Assembly (NCBI GenBank): GCA_964563975.1
Contig: CAZLZJ010000064.1
Location: forward strand, 1-12,326
Length of the DNA stretch: 12,326 nt
Reading direction: 5' to 3'
DNA from: JAAYJR01 sp964563975
GTDB lineage: Bacteria; Bacteroidota; Bacteroidia; Bacteroidales; Prolixibacteraceae
The notes beneath the pieces were generated by a model, which had not been told where the DNA came from, searched no databases, and saw only the letters and a program-made list of their open reading frames with translations. Every line of letters starts with the position of its first letter. The stretch's first letter is position 1. Below, piece by piece: positions 1-7,238 of the stretch. The position numbers were made by a program, and so were the translations under genes.

Positions 1-2
1 CA

Positions 3-146
3 AAAGAGGCATTTACGCAAGGGCCGGCAGGTTTTACCCCCATGATTACCGGATATGAGACAACACCGGGTACTACCAGATATAAGCAGGGAGCCGGTGA
101 AAAGCTTGCTGAATCGGCAATAGCTCAACTCAAAACTATTTATTGA
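3..146 (+). CDS. C-terminal tail of a probable neutral-ceramidase-like protein (5' end outside window)
   Basis: Reading frame 3 is open from the window edge to a TGA at 144-146 and encodes 47 residues; the other two forward frames hit stops within about 60 bases. The tail contains GPAGFTP, then GYETTPGTTRY, then an alanine/glutamate-rich helix ending in AQLKTIY. The order (glycine-rich turn, a GYE motif, a short spacer, a terminal amphipathic helix) resembles the C-terminus of neutral/alkaline ceramidase-like proteins. In that family a tyrosine near a GGYE motif helps hold the zinc. The gene at 5785-7188 ends in a similar way (YEEGGYE followed by a terminal helix). The family call rests on this short tail only, and the catalytic part is not visible. 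The gene is co-directional with the isomerase and ends 68 bases before it, so it may belong to the same operon. Confidence 0.5.
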   Translation, partial: KEAFTQGPAGFTPMITGYETTPGTTRYKQGAGEKLAESAIAQLKTIY

Positions 147-214
147 TTTTATATACCGGTAATATCCTTATAAAAAAATTATTGAATTTATTTTTTAATT
201 AAGTTATTATTATA

Positions 215-1141
215 ATGAGAAAATCAGTTGTATTAATAGTATTGCTCTTCTTATATTTCAACATTGCATCAGCGCAGAAACAAAAACAAACTCCCGGTTT
301 ATTAAAAGTGGGATATTCAGTAGGAATAGACAAGATAACTGCAGAAAAGCTGAAATATGCAAAATCTGTAAATATTGAATGCATCGAGGTGTCAGGTATG
401 AATACTTTATTTGATGGTAATAGAAAATTTTTATTGAACGATGCTGAGATGACCGATAAATTTATTGATATAAAGAAGTGGGCTGATGATGCAGGAATCA
501 GGATCTGGTCAGTTCATATGCCTTATGGCCGAAATATTGATCTCTCTACGATTGATGAGGATGGAAGAAAAGAGGTGGTTGAACTTCATAAGAAGCTTCT
601 TGGTTTTTGTAAGGTACTTAATCCGCAAATCGTTCTTTTTCATCCCAGTTGGCTACCGGTGCGTCATCAAAGAGAGAAGCATAAAGATCAGCTGGTAAAA
701 TCAGTTAAAGAGCTAAACCGGGAGGTAAGAAAAATGAAAGCTGTCATGGTAATCGAAAATTTACTTGGTTATAAACCTGTCAGGGATGAACAATATGAGA
801 ATCCGTTGTTCAGAACCGTCGAAGAGGCTGTTGAAATGATGAACAGGATGCCCCGTACGGTTTATTCAGCAATTGATATGAATCATATTAAAAATCCTGA
901 AAGATTGATAGATAGTATGGGTAACAGGCTGAAATCGGTTCATGTGTCTGATGGAAATGGAGAGAAAGAGTGCCACTATATGCCGTGTTCAGGAAAAGGG
1001 GAAAATGACTGGGTTGCAATTTTAAGGGCGCTTGATAGTGCAGGCTATAAAGGGCCGTTTATGTATGAATGTGCCTACGATGATGAAAAGCAGCTGGTTG
1101 ACTGCTACCATAGCTTATATTCACAGGCATTTGGTGATTAG
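215..1141 (+). CDS. Secreted TIM-barrel sugar isomerase/epimerase (AP endonuclease 2 / xylose isomerase-like fold)
   Basis: This 308-residue protein has a Sec signal peptide at about residues 1-20 (MRK, a hydrophobic run, then ASA-QK), so the mature enzyme should be periplasmic. The rest matches the xylose-isomerase-like TIM barrel (PF01261 type). Strand-end residues expected of the divalent metal site are present: E181 in VIENL, D221 in SAIDMNH, H243 in SVHVSD and E285 in MYECAY. This is the Glu-Asp-His-Glu pattern of tagatose 3-epimerase-like enzymes. H101 (SVHMPY) and H143 (LFHPSW) are further likely active-site histidines. Family members isomerise or epimerise keto-sugars or act on cyclitol intermediates such as inosose. 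Proteins of this fold are often annotated 'sugar phosphate isomerase', but a phosphorylated substrate is unlikely in the periplasm. It lies 112 bases upstream of the symporter. Fold and metal site are clear; the reaction is not known. Confidence 0.85.
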   Translation: MRKSVVLIVLLFLYFNIASAQKQKQTPGLLKVGYSVGIDKITAEKLKYAKSVNIECIEVSGMNTLFDGNRKFLLNDAEMTDKFIDIKKWADDAGIRIWSVHMPYGRNIDLSTIDEDGRKEVVELHKKLLGFCKVLNPQIVLFHPSWLPVRHQREKHKDQLVKSVKELNREVRKMKAVMVIENLLGYKPVRDEQYENPLFRTVEEAVEMMNRMPRTVYSAIDMNHIKNPERLIDSMGNRLKSVHVSDGNGEKECHYMPCSGKGENDWVAILRALDSAGYKGPFMYECAYDDEKQLVDCYHSLYSQAFGD

Positions 1142-1157
1142 TTATTGAATTTAACAG

Positions 1158-1188
1158 TTTGTATATTAAACTAATATTTATATTTTTA
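1158..1188 (+). promoter_or_regulatory. Candidate Bacteroidota-type promoter upstream of the symporter
   Basis: TTTG at 1158-1161 is followed after exactly 19 bases by TATTTTTA at 1181-1188. This matches seven of eight positions of the Bacteroidota -7 element TAnnTTTG at the expected spacing from a -33 TTTG. It lies 65 bases before the symporter ATG, in a 112-base gap between two co-directional genes. The region is extremely AT-rich, so a chance match is quite possible. If real, it gives the symporter and downstream genes a start independent of the isomerase. Confidence 0.3.
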
Positions 1189-1219
1189 ACAGCTTAAAAA
1201 TATATTAAATTAATAATTT

Positions 1220-1236
1220 AAATCCTAATTGGATTT
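1220..1236 (+). other. Small stem-loop in the symporter 5' leader
   Basis: AAATCC (1220-1225) and GGATTT (1231-1236) form a perfect 6-base-pair inverted repeat around a TAATT loop, 17 bases before the symporter start codon. The stem is short and mostly A/T, and no T-run of terminator length follows. It could slightly affect translation initiation or could be chance. Confidence 0.2.
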
Positions 1237-1253
1237 TATGAAAATATAAAGTT

Positions 1254-2774
1254 ATGAATATCAGTGTTGTTGATCTTTCAATTGTTATTGCCTATATCCT
1301 GGCCGTGATCGGTTACGGAGTCTGGAAGTCTAGAAATGTAAAAGATAATGAAGGATTTTTAGTGGCCGGGCGAAGCCTTGGCTTGTTCGTTCTTGTTGCA
1401 ACTGTTGTAATGACGGAGTTTAATACCGCTACATTAGTAGGGTACTCAAGTTTTGGTTATCTGGCAGGCTATTATGCGCAGCTGATATTGTTAGCCATGT
1501 TTATAGGTTTTGTTTGTTATACTTTTGTTGTAGCCAAAAGGTGGAAAAGGATAAATGCAACATCAATCATTGAACTTTTTGAGATTAGGTACAATAAAGG
1601 TTTTAGATTAATGGCTACTTTTATGATAGTTACCCTGCTTCTTTTCTTTTCTCCGGCCTATCTTAGGGCTGTCGGGCTTATTTTTGCATCAAGTCTCGGA
1701 ATATCGCTTGAGGCTACCGTGATCATTATTTCAGTGACAGTACTGATATTTAGTATTGTTGGCGGGCTTACTGCTGTAGCACATACCAATACTCTTTCTT
1801 TTATTATAACCATTATTGCTTTGCCTTTGATGTGGTATTTTACCAGATCCAATGCAGCTGAACTTGGAGGAGTGGCACAAGTATTTGACCCTAAATATCT
1901 TTCTGTCAATCCTATCAGAATGTGGAATGATCCGGTTATGCCCTTTAGCTTTATATTTTCTACCTATGTACTTCTTTTTCTGATCTATATGCAGTCGCCC
2001 TGGTATGCTCAGTTGATGACTGCCGCAAAAAATGAAAAGGTAGCTTATTCCAGTATGGGTATCGGCGCAGTATTGATTGTGCTGCTATATGGCATTGCTG
2101 TTCAGGTGGCTGTTCATGTAAAAGCCGGATTCCCTGACCTTGCAGACCCGCAACTTGCCCTGGCTATGGCAATCAATAACTGGGTGCCTGTAGGATTGTC
2201 CGGTCTTATGCTTGCCGTGATACTGGCAATCGGGCAGACAACTATAGGGACAATATGGAACAATATGGTATCTATTACTTCAAATGATATATATAAGCGA
2301 ATAATCGATCCAAATGTTTCAGATAAAAAAATCTTGCGTTTTTCAAGATGGACAACTTTAGGGATTGCTATTTTCACTATAGTTGTTTCAGTTACTATTG
2401 TTGATCAGGTGATAAATACCCTGTTTATCGGGAACTTGATAATTGCATCTCTTTTCTTTCCGGCTCTGGGTGGATTTCTTTGGTGGAGAACAGGAGAAAA
2501 GGCTGTATGGATCACTACCATAACATCAATTCTTGCCGGCTTTGTATTACTCTTTATTATTAACAGAGCTGAAGGTTACGATCTCAACGACTGGATGTTT
2601 TACTGCTATGTTGTACTTAGTCCCCTTGTTATTATTCTTGGAATTATCCTCTCATATTTTGAAAAACCTACAGAAGAATTTATGGAGAAAAGAGTTAAGT
2701 TTTTCGATAAAGTAGGTGCTCCCTGGTTTGGAAAGAAAGAGTATTTTGAGTATAAAAAATTGAACAGTAAATAG
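1254..2774 (+). CDS. Sodium:solute symporter (SSS/SLC5 family)
   Basis: This 506-residue inner-membrane protein has roughly 13 hydrophobic segments across its length, no cleavable signal, and a charged C-terminal tail rich in Lys/Glu/Phe. The N-terminal region has the usual SSS layout: a first helix, a short loop with AGRSLG (residues 38-43), then a helix starting TEFNTATLVGY, the position where sodium-coupled substrate-binding residues cluster. About 500 residues is normal for the family. SSS transporters import sugars, polyols such as myo-inositol, uronates, amino acids or organic acids with sodium; the exact substrate cannot be read from these motifs. Its place between an exported isomerase and an exported FAD oxidoreductase suggests it takes up their product or substrate (inference). 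The start was chosen at ATG 1254 because an upstream ATG at 1239 hits a stop after three codons. Confidence 0.9.
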   Translation: MNISVVDLSIVIAYILAVIGYGVWKSRNVKDNEGFLVAGRSLGLFVLVATVVMTEFNTATLVGYSSFGYLAGYYAQLILLAMFIGFVCYTFVVAKRWKRINATSIIELFEIRYNKGFRLMATFMIVTLLLFFSPAYLRAVGLIFASSLGISLEATVIIISVTVLIFSIVGGLTAVAHTNTLSFIITIIALPLMWYFTRSNAAELGGVAQVFDPKYLSVNPIRMWNDPVMPFSFIFSTYVLLFLIYMQSPWYAQLMTAAKNEKVAYSSMGIGAVLIVLLYGIAVQVAVHVKAGFPDLADPQLALAMAINNWVPVGLSGLMLAVILAIGQTTIGTIWNNMVSITSNDIYKRIIDPNVSDKKILRFSRWTTLGIAIFTIVVSVTIVDQVINTLFIGNLIIASLFFPALGGFLWWRTGEKAVWITTITSILAGFVLLFIINRAEGYDLNDWMFYCYVVLSPLVIILGIILSYFEKPTEEFMEKRVKFFDKVGAPWFGKKEYFEYKKLNSK

Positions 2775-2782
2775 AGAGTTTA

Positions 2783-2806
2783 AAGAGAAAAGCAATCTTT
2801 TCTTTT
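2783..2806 (+). other. A/T-rich inverted repeat between symporter and FAD oxidoreductase
   Basis: AAGAGAAAAG (2783-2792) pairs with CTTTTCTTTT (2797-2806) over 10 base pairs, including one G-U pair, around a CAAT tetraloop. It starts 9 bases after the symporter stop and ends 12 bases before the next ATG. It has few G/C pairs and no separate T-run, so it is a poor terminator. It may be a weak transcript-processing or attenuating structure within an operon. Confidence 0.3.
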
Positions 2807-2818
2807 AATTGATAAGTT

Positions 2819-4186
2819 ATGAAACGCAGAAGCTTTCTCAGGTCTGCAGGAGCTGCAGGGTTAGGTATCACATTTGTAACTCCGGGTATAAATCTAACCT
2901 CTCAAAAAAATGGTTCCCGGTCTGTAACTGAGGCTCAGAGGAGTGTTCCCGTGAAAGATTCATATGAAGTTATTGTATGTGGTGCCGGGCCTGCCGGGGT
3001 CAGTGCTGCAGTTGAATCTGCCAGGAGAGGTGCAAAAACATTGCTGGTGGAAGCTCATGGCAGTTTAGGAGGTATATGGACTGCGGGATTGCTGACATGG
3101 ATTCTTGATCATGCCGGTAAGACGGGATTTATGAGAGAGATAGAAAGAGAGCTTATTGCACGGGGAGGGGCAAATAGAGAAATTGATACAGGCAGGGTTC
3201 TCTCTTTTGATCCGGAAGTGATGAAGCTTTTGCTGGAAGAGCTTTGTGTTGATGCGGGTGTTGATATCCTTTACCATACAAGAGTTGTCTCATCTGTGCA
3301 GGATAGCAACAAAAGATTAACACATATAATCACTGAATCGAAGTCCGGTCGTGAGGCCTGGGCAGGTAAGATATTTATTGATTCTACCGGCGATGGGGAT
3401 CTTGCAGCACTGAGTGGTTGCGGTTTTGACCTTGGGCGTGAGGGGGACGGTGCGATGCAGCCTTTTAGTTTGCTGGCTTTAGTGACCGGAATTTATTTTG
3501 ATGAGATCAAAGATTTTTCCAGATGGGCAGGAGATTCAAATGCAGGTTCTCCCTCAAAAATGAAGTTCTTAGAAGAGATTGAGAGAGGCGGCTTTTCTCC
3601 TTCATATCTGAAACCTGCTCTATATCCAATCAGGAAAGATCTTTTTAAAATGATGGCAAACCATGAATATGGAGTATCTTCCATAAGCACGAAAGATGTG
3701 ACAAAAGCTACAATTCATGCCAGGAAGGAGATAAATTCCATAATAAATTCCCTGCGCAATAATGGGGGTGTATGGAGAAATATCAGATTGCTGGCAACCG
3801 CAGAGCAGATTGGAACCAGAGAAGGACGAAGGATACATGGATTATATACTATCACAAAAGATGATCTGATAAATGGTTCCGGATTTGATGATGCAGTTTG
3901 CAGTGTTACTGCCGGAGTCGATGTCCACTCACTTGCCAGGCCTGAAAATAAACATTCACAAGGAGCATATAACGAGGGAATCAGGAGCAGAGGGTATGAT
4001 ATTCCCCTGAGATCATTGATAGCTGCCGATGTATACGGACTGATGATGGCCGGAAGATGTATCAGTGGCGATTTTTTTGCACATTCGAGTTACAGAATGA
4101 CAGGTAATGCCGTGGCAATGGGAGAGGCAGCGGGACGAACAGCAGCTGTTGCTGCAAAAAGAAACATTCTGCCTCAGGAAGTTTAA
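2819..4186 (+). CDS. Tat-exported FAD-dependent oxidoreductase (FAD_oxidored, PF12831-like)
   Basis: The 455-residue protein begins MKRRSFLRSAGAAG, a classic twin-arginine signal (RRSFL) followed by a mildly hydrophobic stretch, so it should be exported folded with its cofactor. A Rossmann FAD-binding site follows at residues 51-60 (VIVCGAGPAG), with the acidic end of the second strand in LLVEAHG and a conserved GGIWTAGLL at 84-92. The C-terminal part has MAGRCISG (410-417) and MTGNAVAMGEAAG (427-439), which in this family close over the flavin. Length is normal for the family. Members occur widely in Bacteroidota and planctomycete glycan loci, and I recall some being labelled 'xanthan lyase', but few have known substrates. 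It probably oxidises a sugar or polyol hydroxyl to a ketone; the electron acceptor is unknown. It sits 44 bases after the symporter and precedes a second Tat-exported enzyme. Confidence 0.85.
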   Translation: MKRRSFLRSAGAAGLGITFVTPGINLTSQKNGSRSVTEAQRSVPVKDSYEVIVCGAGPAGVSAAVESARRGAKTLLVEAHGSLGGIWTAGLLTWILDHAGKTGFMREIERELIARGGANREIDTGRVLSFDPEVMKLLLEELCVDAGVDILYHTRVVSSVQDSNKRLTHIITESKSGREAWAGKIFIDSTGDGDLAALSGCGFDLGREGDGAMQPFSLLALVTGIYFDEIKDFSRWAGDSNAGSPSKMKFLEEIERGGFSPSYLKPALYPIRKDLFKMMANHEYGVSSISTKDVTKATIHARKEINSIINSLRNNGGVWRNIRLLATAEQIGTREGRRIHGLYTITKDDLINGSGFDDAVCSVTAGVDVHSLARPENKHSQGAYNEGIRSRGYDIPLRSLIAADVYGLMMAGRCISGDFFAHSSYRMTGNAVAMGEAAGRTAAVAAKRNILPQEV

Positions 4187-4190
4187 TTTT

Positions 4191-4252
4191 CAATAATAAG
4201 TTGTGACTTGAATATATCGTCTGCTGTGGTGAGCAGATTGGAACTATTATTG
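4191..4252 (+). other. Nested inverted repeat in the 213-base gap before the aminotransferase (possible terminator or regulatory RNA structure)
   Basis: Outer arms CAATAATAAGTT (4191-4202) and AACTATTATTG (4242-4252) pair over 11 base pairs with a single bulged A. Inside them TCTGCT (4220-4225) and AGCAGA (4232-4237) form a perfect 6-base-pair hairpin with loop GTGGTG. The element begins 5 bases after the FAD oxidoreductase stop. TGGAAC (4239-4244) can instead pair with GTTCCA (4267-4272), which would compete with the outer stem. No T-run immediately follows, so a simple intrinsic terminator is not certain. The remaining bases to 4399 are AT-rich, with no gene and no clear promoter. Confidence 0.4.
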
Positions 4253-4399
4253 CCTGTTGTTCTATTGTTCCATTATTTTATCCCTTTTCAATTGGTTTAG
4301 TAACTGGCGGTAATAATGAAAAATCAAATTTATTTGGTTTCATAATATGGTTTTTTTATAGTAATTTTAATATTTTATTGACTATTAAATATCATTCCT

Positions 4400-5764
4400 A
4401 TGAACAAAAAAGATTTTTCACGAAGAAAGTTCATTTCTGTTGTTTCCGCAGGATCTGTTGGCATGGCTGCTGCTACCTCTGCATCTGCCTTTGCCGGATA
4501 TTCCGGGACTAACAGTAATGCAAGGAAATTAGCAATCCTTGGAGGTGATCCCGTTCGAACTAACAAGAGCTGGCCGGACTGGCCATATGTGGACGAAAAG
4601 GTAGTTGAGTCTATTGAGAAGACCACCCGTAGTGGCATATGGTGCCGTATACAATCAGCCAACGGTACTGTACCTACATTTGAAAAAGCTTATGCTGAAT
4701 TGATGGAGTCCGGATATTGTGTTGCTGTCGGATCAGGTACCCAGGCTCTTCATACAGCTGTGGAGGCATTGGAAATTGGCCCCGGAGATGAGGTAATAAC
4801 TTCTCCTTATACTGACCCCGGAACTATTGCTGCTATTCTTTCAGCCCGCGCACTTCCTGTGCTGGCAGACCTGGATCCCGACTCTTACCAGCTTGATCCT
4901 GCTGATGTGGAAAGGCGGATTAATGAAAATACAAAAGCTATTATGCCGGTGCATATGATGGGGCAGCCTGCTGATCTTGACAAAATTATGGCTATTGCTA
5001 AAAGACATAATCTTTTTGTAATCGAAGATGCATGTCAGGCGCATTTGTCAAGGCATAGAGGGAAGATTCTTGGAAATATCGGTCATCTTGGCTGTTTCAG
5101 CTTTCAGACCAGTAAAACAATTTCATGCGGAGAAGGAGGTGCTATTATTGGTAATGATGAGGAGCTTATGGACATTTGCTACACTGTGCAAAATCATGGA
5201 ACTTCAAAAAGAGGCCGTACAGAGAGAATTGGCCCTAAATATCGCATGAATGAATTAGAGGCGGCAATACTGTTAGGGCAGATGGCCGGTGTTAAGGAGC
5301 GCTTTGAAAGACGCAATGCCAATGCCAATTATTTGTCAGAGAAACTGAAAGGTTTTCCGGGTGTAGTCCCGCAGAAACTTTATGACGGAACAGAGAGCGG
5401 ATCGTTTTATCTCTATCCGATGACATATAATAAAGAGTATTTTAATGATCTCGACAGGGATACATTTTTAAAAGTTATAGCTGCAGAGGGAATAGGACTG
5501 AGTGGTTATATCAAGAATGGGTTGCATAAAGAACCATGGATAGATACAATTATAAATCAGAAGATGTATCAAAAGATGTACTCCCCGGCCAGGCTTCGTC
5601 AGTTTAAAGAGGAGATGGATCTGCCTATGTGTGATCAGGTGTGTGAAGATATGCTGATGCTATGGGCTTCAGGTCCTCTGTTAGGCACGAAAGAGGATAT
5701 GGATGATGTCATAAATGCCATTATGAAAATATATGACAACAAGAATGATCTGAAATCCTTATAA
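4400..5764 (+). CDS. Tat-exported DegT/DnrJ/EryC1/StrS-family PLP aminotransferase
   Basis: This 454-residue protein has an N-terminal twin-arginine leader: SRRKFI at residues 7-12, then an alanine/serine/glycine-rich segment ending ASAFAG. A complete fold-type I aminotransferase of the DegT family follows. VAVGSGTQALHTA is the phosphate-binding turn, D210 in VIEDACQAH pairs with the PLP ring nitrogen, and K239 in FQTSKTISCGEGGA is the Schiff-base lysine. The residues around the lysine resemble the QQSK...GEGGA form that I associate with keto-cyclitol and AHBA-type enzymes more than the HPTK form usual in nucleotide-sugar aminotransferases. Cytoplasmic relatives use glutamate or glutamine to aminate keto-sugars. 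Export is odd because nucleotide-sugars are not expected outside the cytoplasm. It starts 213 bases after the FAD enzyme and ends 20 bases before the ceramidase-like gene. Family and leader are clear; the substrate is inferred only. Confidence 0.87.
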   Translation: MNKKDFSRRKFISVVSAGSVGMAAATSASAFAGYSGTNSNARKLAILGGDPVRTNKSWPDWPYVDEKVVESIEKTTRSGIWCRIQSANGTVPTFEKAYAELMESGYCVAVGSGTQALHTAVEALEIGPGDEVITSPYTDPGTIAAILSARALPVLADLDPDSYQLDPADVERRINENTKAIMPVHMMGQPADLDKIMAIAKRHNLFVIEDACQAHLSRHRGKILGNIGHLGCFSFQTSKTISCGEGGAIIGNDEELMDICYTVQNHGTSKRGRTERIGPKYRMNELEAAILLGQMAGVKERFERRNANANYLSEKLKGFPGVVPQKLYDGTESGSFYLYPMTYNKEYFNDLDRDTFLKVIAAEGIGLSGYIKNGLHKEPWIDTIINQKMYQKMYSPARLRQFKEEMDLPMCDQVCEDMLMLWASGPLLGTKEDMDDVINAIMKIYDNKNDLKSL

Positions 5765-5784
5765 ATTATTGCAGTCTGACAAGT

Positions 5785-7188
5785 ATGAATGTATTAACAA
5801 AAAGAGTCTTTTTCTTTGCAGCAACACTATTGATCTCTGTTTTTTTGCTTTATCATCCCTCTTTTGCCGGTACTGCATCTTCCGGGCAGCTATCTGAGCC
5901 ACAGGTTTACCTGTCGGTCTTTGATGTTGATGCCACTCCGCCTGTTGGCAGCCGGTTAACTTATCAGGAGATGAAAAATTCCTGGGATTTGGGGCTGCGT
6001 GCAAAGGGATTGGTGATCAGGGGAGCAGGCAAGCCGGTGGTTTTATTGGTTGTCGACTGGATTGGAATTTCTAATGAAAGCCAGGATCGGTTTAAACAGG
6101 CTCTTGCCGAAGCTGCAGGTACTTTACCTGACCATGTGGCTGTGCATACAATACATCAGCATGATGCTCCTGTGTGTGATTTTACTGCCGAGAAAATTTT
6201 AAAAGATGCAGGTGTAAGCCCCGGTTGCTTTGACGGTTCTTTTGCCCGTGAGATGATTGGCAGACTGCAGATTGCCGTAAAAGAATCACTCGAAGAAGCT
6301 GCCCCGGTTACTCATCTCTCTTTTGGGGAAGCCCCTGTATATAAAGTTGCTTCAAACCGGAGGATATTAAATGATGAAGGAAAGGTCAGAGCTTTCAGAG
6401 CATCATCCTGCAGAGACAGGCAACTTATGGCTCTTCCCGAAGGGGTAATAGATCCGATGGTATCGGTGGTAAGTTTTTGGAATGAAGAAAAACCACTTGC
6501 GGTTCTTAGTTTTTATGCCACTCATCCGCAGAGCTATTATCTGACACGGATTGCTAATCCTGATTTTCCCGGAATAGCCCGTTTTTACAGACAGTTAGAA
6601 GTCCCTGAAGCTTTGCATATTCATTTTAACGGAGCGGGAGGAAATGTTGCTGCCGGTAAATATAATGATGGCTCAAAAGAGAATAGGTTTCTTTTGGCTC
6701 GCCGGCTGGCTGAGGGAATGAAACAAGCCTGGGAGGAGAGTATTAAAATTGCCGTTACTGCAGAGATGATTAGCTGGGAAACCGAGCCGGTTTTTTTGCC
6801 TGCTGCAGAAAATGTAACAGAGATAGAACAGAAAATGACAGAAAAAGATCTGCCGTTTAATTATCTTCCCAACAATATGGGAAAGCTCGGATGGTACAAA
6901 AGGAGTAAAGAAGGAAAGGCTATTGATCTTGGCTGTTTAAGTATAGGTGATATCAGGCTTCTATTTATGCCCGGAGAGCTTTTTGTGGAGTATCAACTTG
7001 CGGCAAAGGCAATGAAACCCGGATATTTTGTAGCCATGGCCGCTTATGGTGATTATGGGCCTTTTTATATAGGCACTGAAAAAGCATACGAAGAGGGAGG
7101 ATATGAAGTGGAAGACAGCCCGGTAACCGGTGGATCTGAAGCTGAGATTATGAAAGGACTTCGTAAATTATTAAAAGTCAGTTACTGA
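5785..7188 (+). CDS. Secreted neutral/alkaline ceramidase-like metalloprotein, probable non-ceramidase
   Basis: The 467-residue protein has a Sec signal peptide (MNVLTKRV, a hydrophobic run, cleavage near PSFA-GT at residue 28). It follows the layout of the neutral ceramidase N-terminal domain (PF04734): an early DVDATPPVG strand, a histidine cluster HTIHQH (H121, H124, H126), THPQ with H247, MPGELF with E398, and YEEGGYE with Y435. These fit the zinc ligands; the 37-residue spacing from E398 to Y435 equals that recalled for the Pseudomonas enzyme (E411, Y448). The GDVSPN box that carries the catalytic serine in true ceramidases appears here as GNVAAG (286-291), with A289 at the serine position. 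The shorter length also speaks against true ceramidase activity. Such proteins are common in glycan loci of Bacteroidota and planctomycetes with unknown function; a zinc amidase or esterase role is plausible. It lies 20 bases after the aminotransferase, so co-transcription is likely. Confidence 0.75.
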   Translation: MNVLTKRVFFFAATLLISVFLLYHPSFAGTASSGQLSEPQVYLSVFDVDATPPVGSRLTYQEMKNSWDLGLRAKGLVIRGAGKPVVLLVVDWIGISNESQDRFKQALAEAAGTLPDHVAVHTIHQHDAPVCDFTAEKILKDAGVSPGCFDGSFAREMIGRLQIAVKESLEEAAPVTHLSFGEAPVYKVASNRRILNDEGKVRAFRASSCRDRQLMALPEGVIDPMVSVVSFWNEEKPLAVLSFYATHPQSYYLTRIANPDFPGIARFYRQLEVPEALHIHFNGAGGNVAAGKYNDGSKENRFLLARRLAEGMKQAWEESIKIAVTAEMISWETEPVFLPAAENVTEIEQKMTEKDLPFNYLPNNMGKLGWYKRSKEGKAIDLGCLSIGDIRLLFMPGELFVEYQLAAKAMKPGYFVAMAAYGDYGPFYIGTEKAYEEGGYEVEDSPVTGGSEAEIMKGLRKLLKVSY

Positions 7189-7238
7189 CAAGAAGATAAA
7201 GATAAACCGGTTTTTTAATATTAATAAGCTGATTAACA

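Noticed and set aside
4316..4345. Nine-codon open frame (ATG to TAA) upstream of the aminotransferase as a possible leader peptide
   Set aside because: It has no ribosome binding site and no run of regulatory codons, and an open frame this short is expected by chance in AT-rich DNA.
4333..4369. Possible Bacteroidota promoter (TTTG 4333-4336 and TAATTTTA 4362-4369)
   Set aside because: The gap of 25 bases is outside the usual 19-21, and similar matches occur by chance in this AT-rich stretch.
5785..7188. Reading the locus as an inositol-sphingolipid degradation system because of the ceramidase-like label
   Set aside because: The serine position of true ceramidases is alanine here and the other genes fit glycan processing; nothing specific to sphingolipids is seen.
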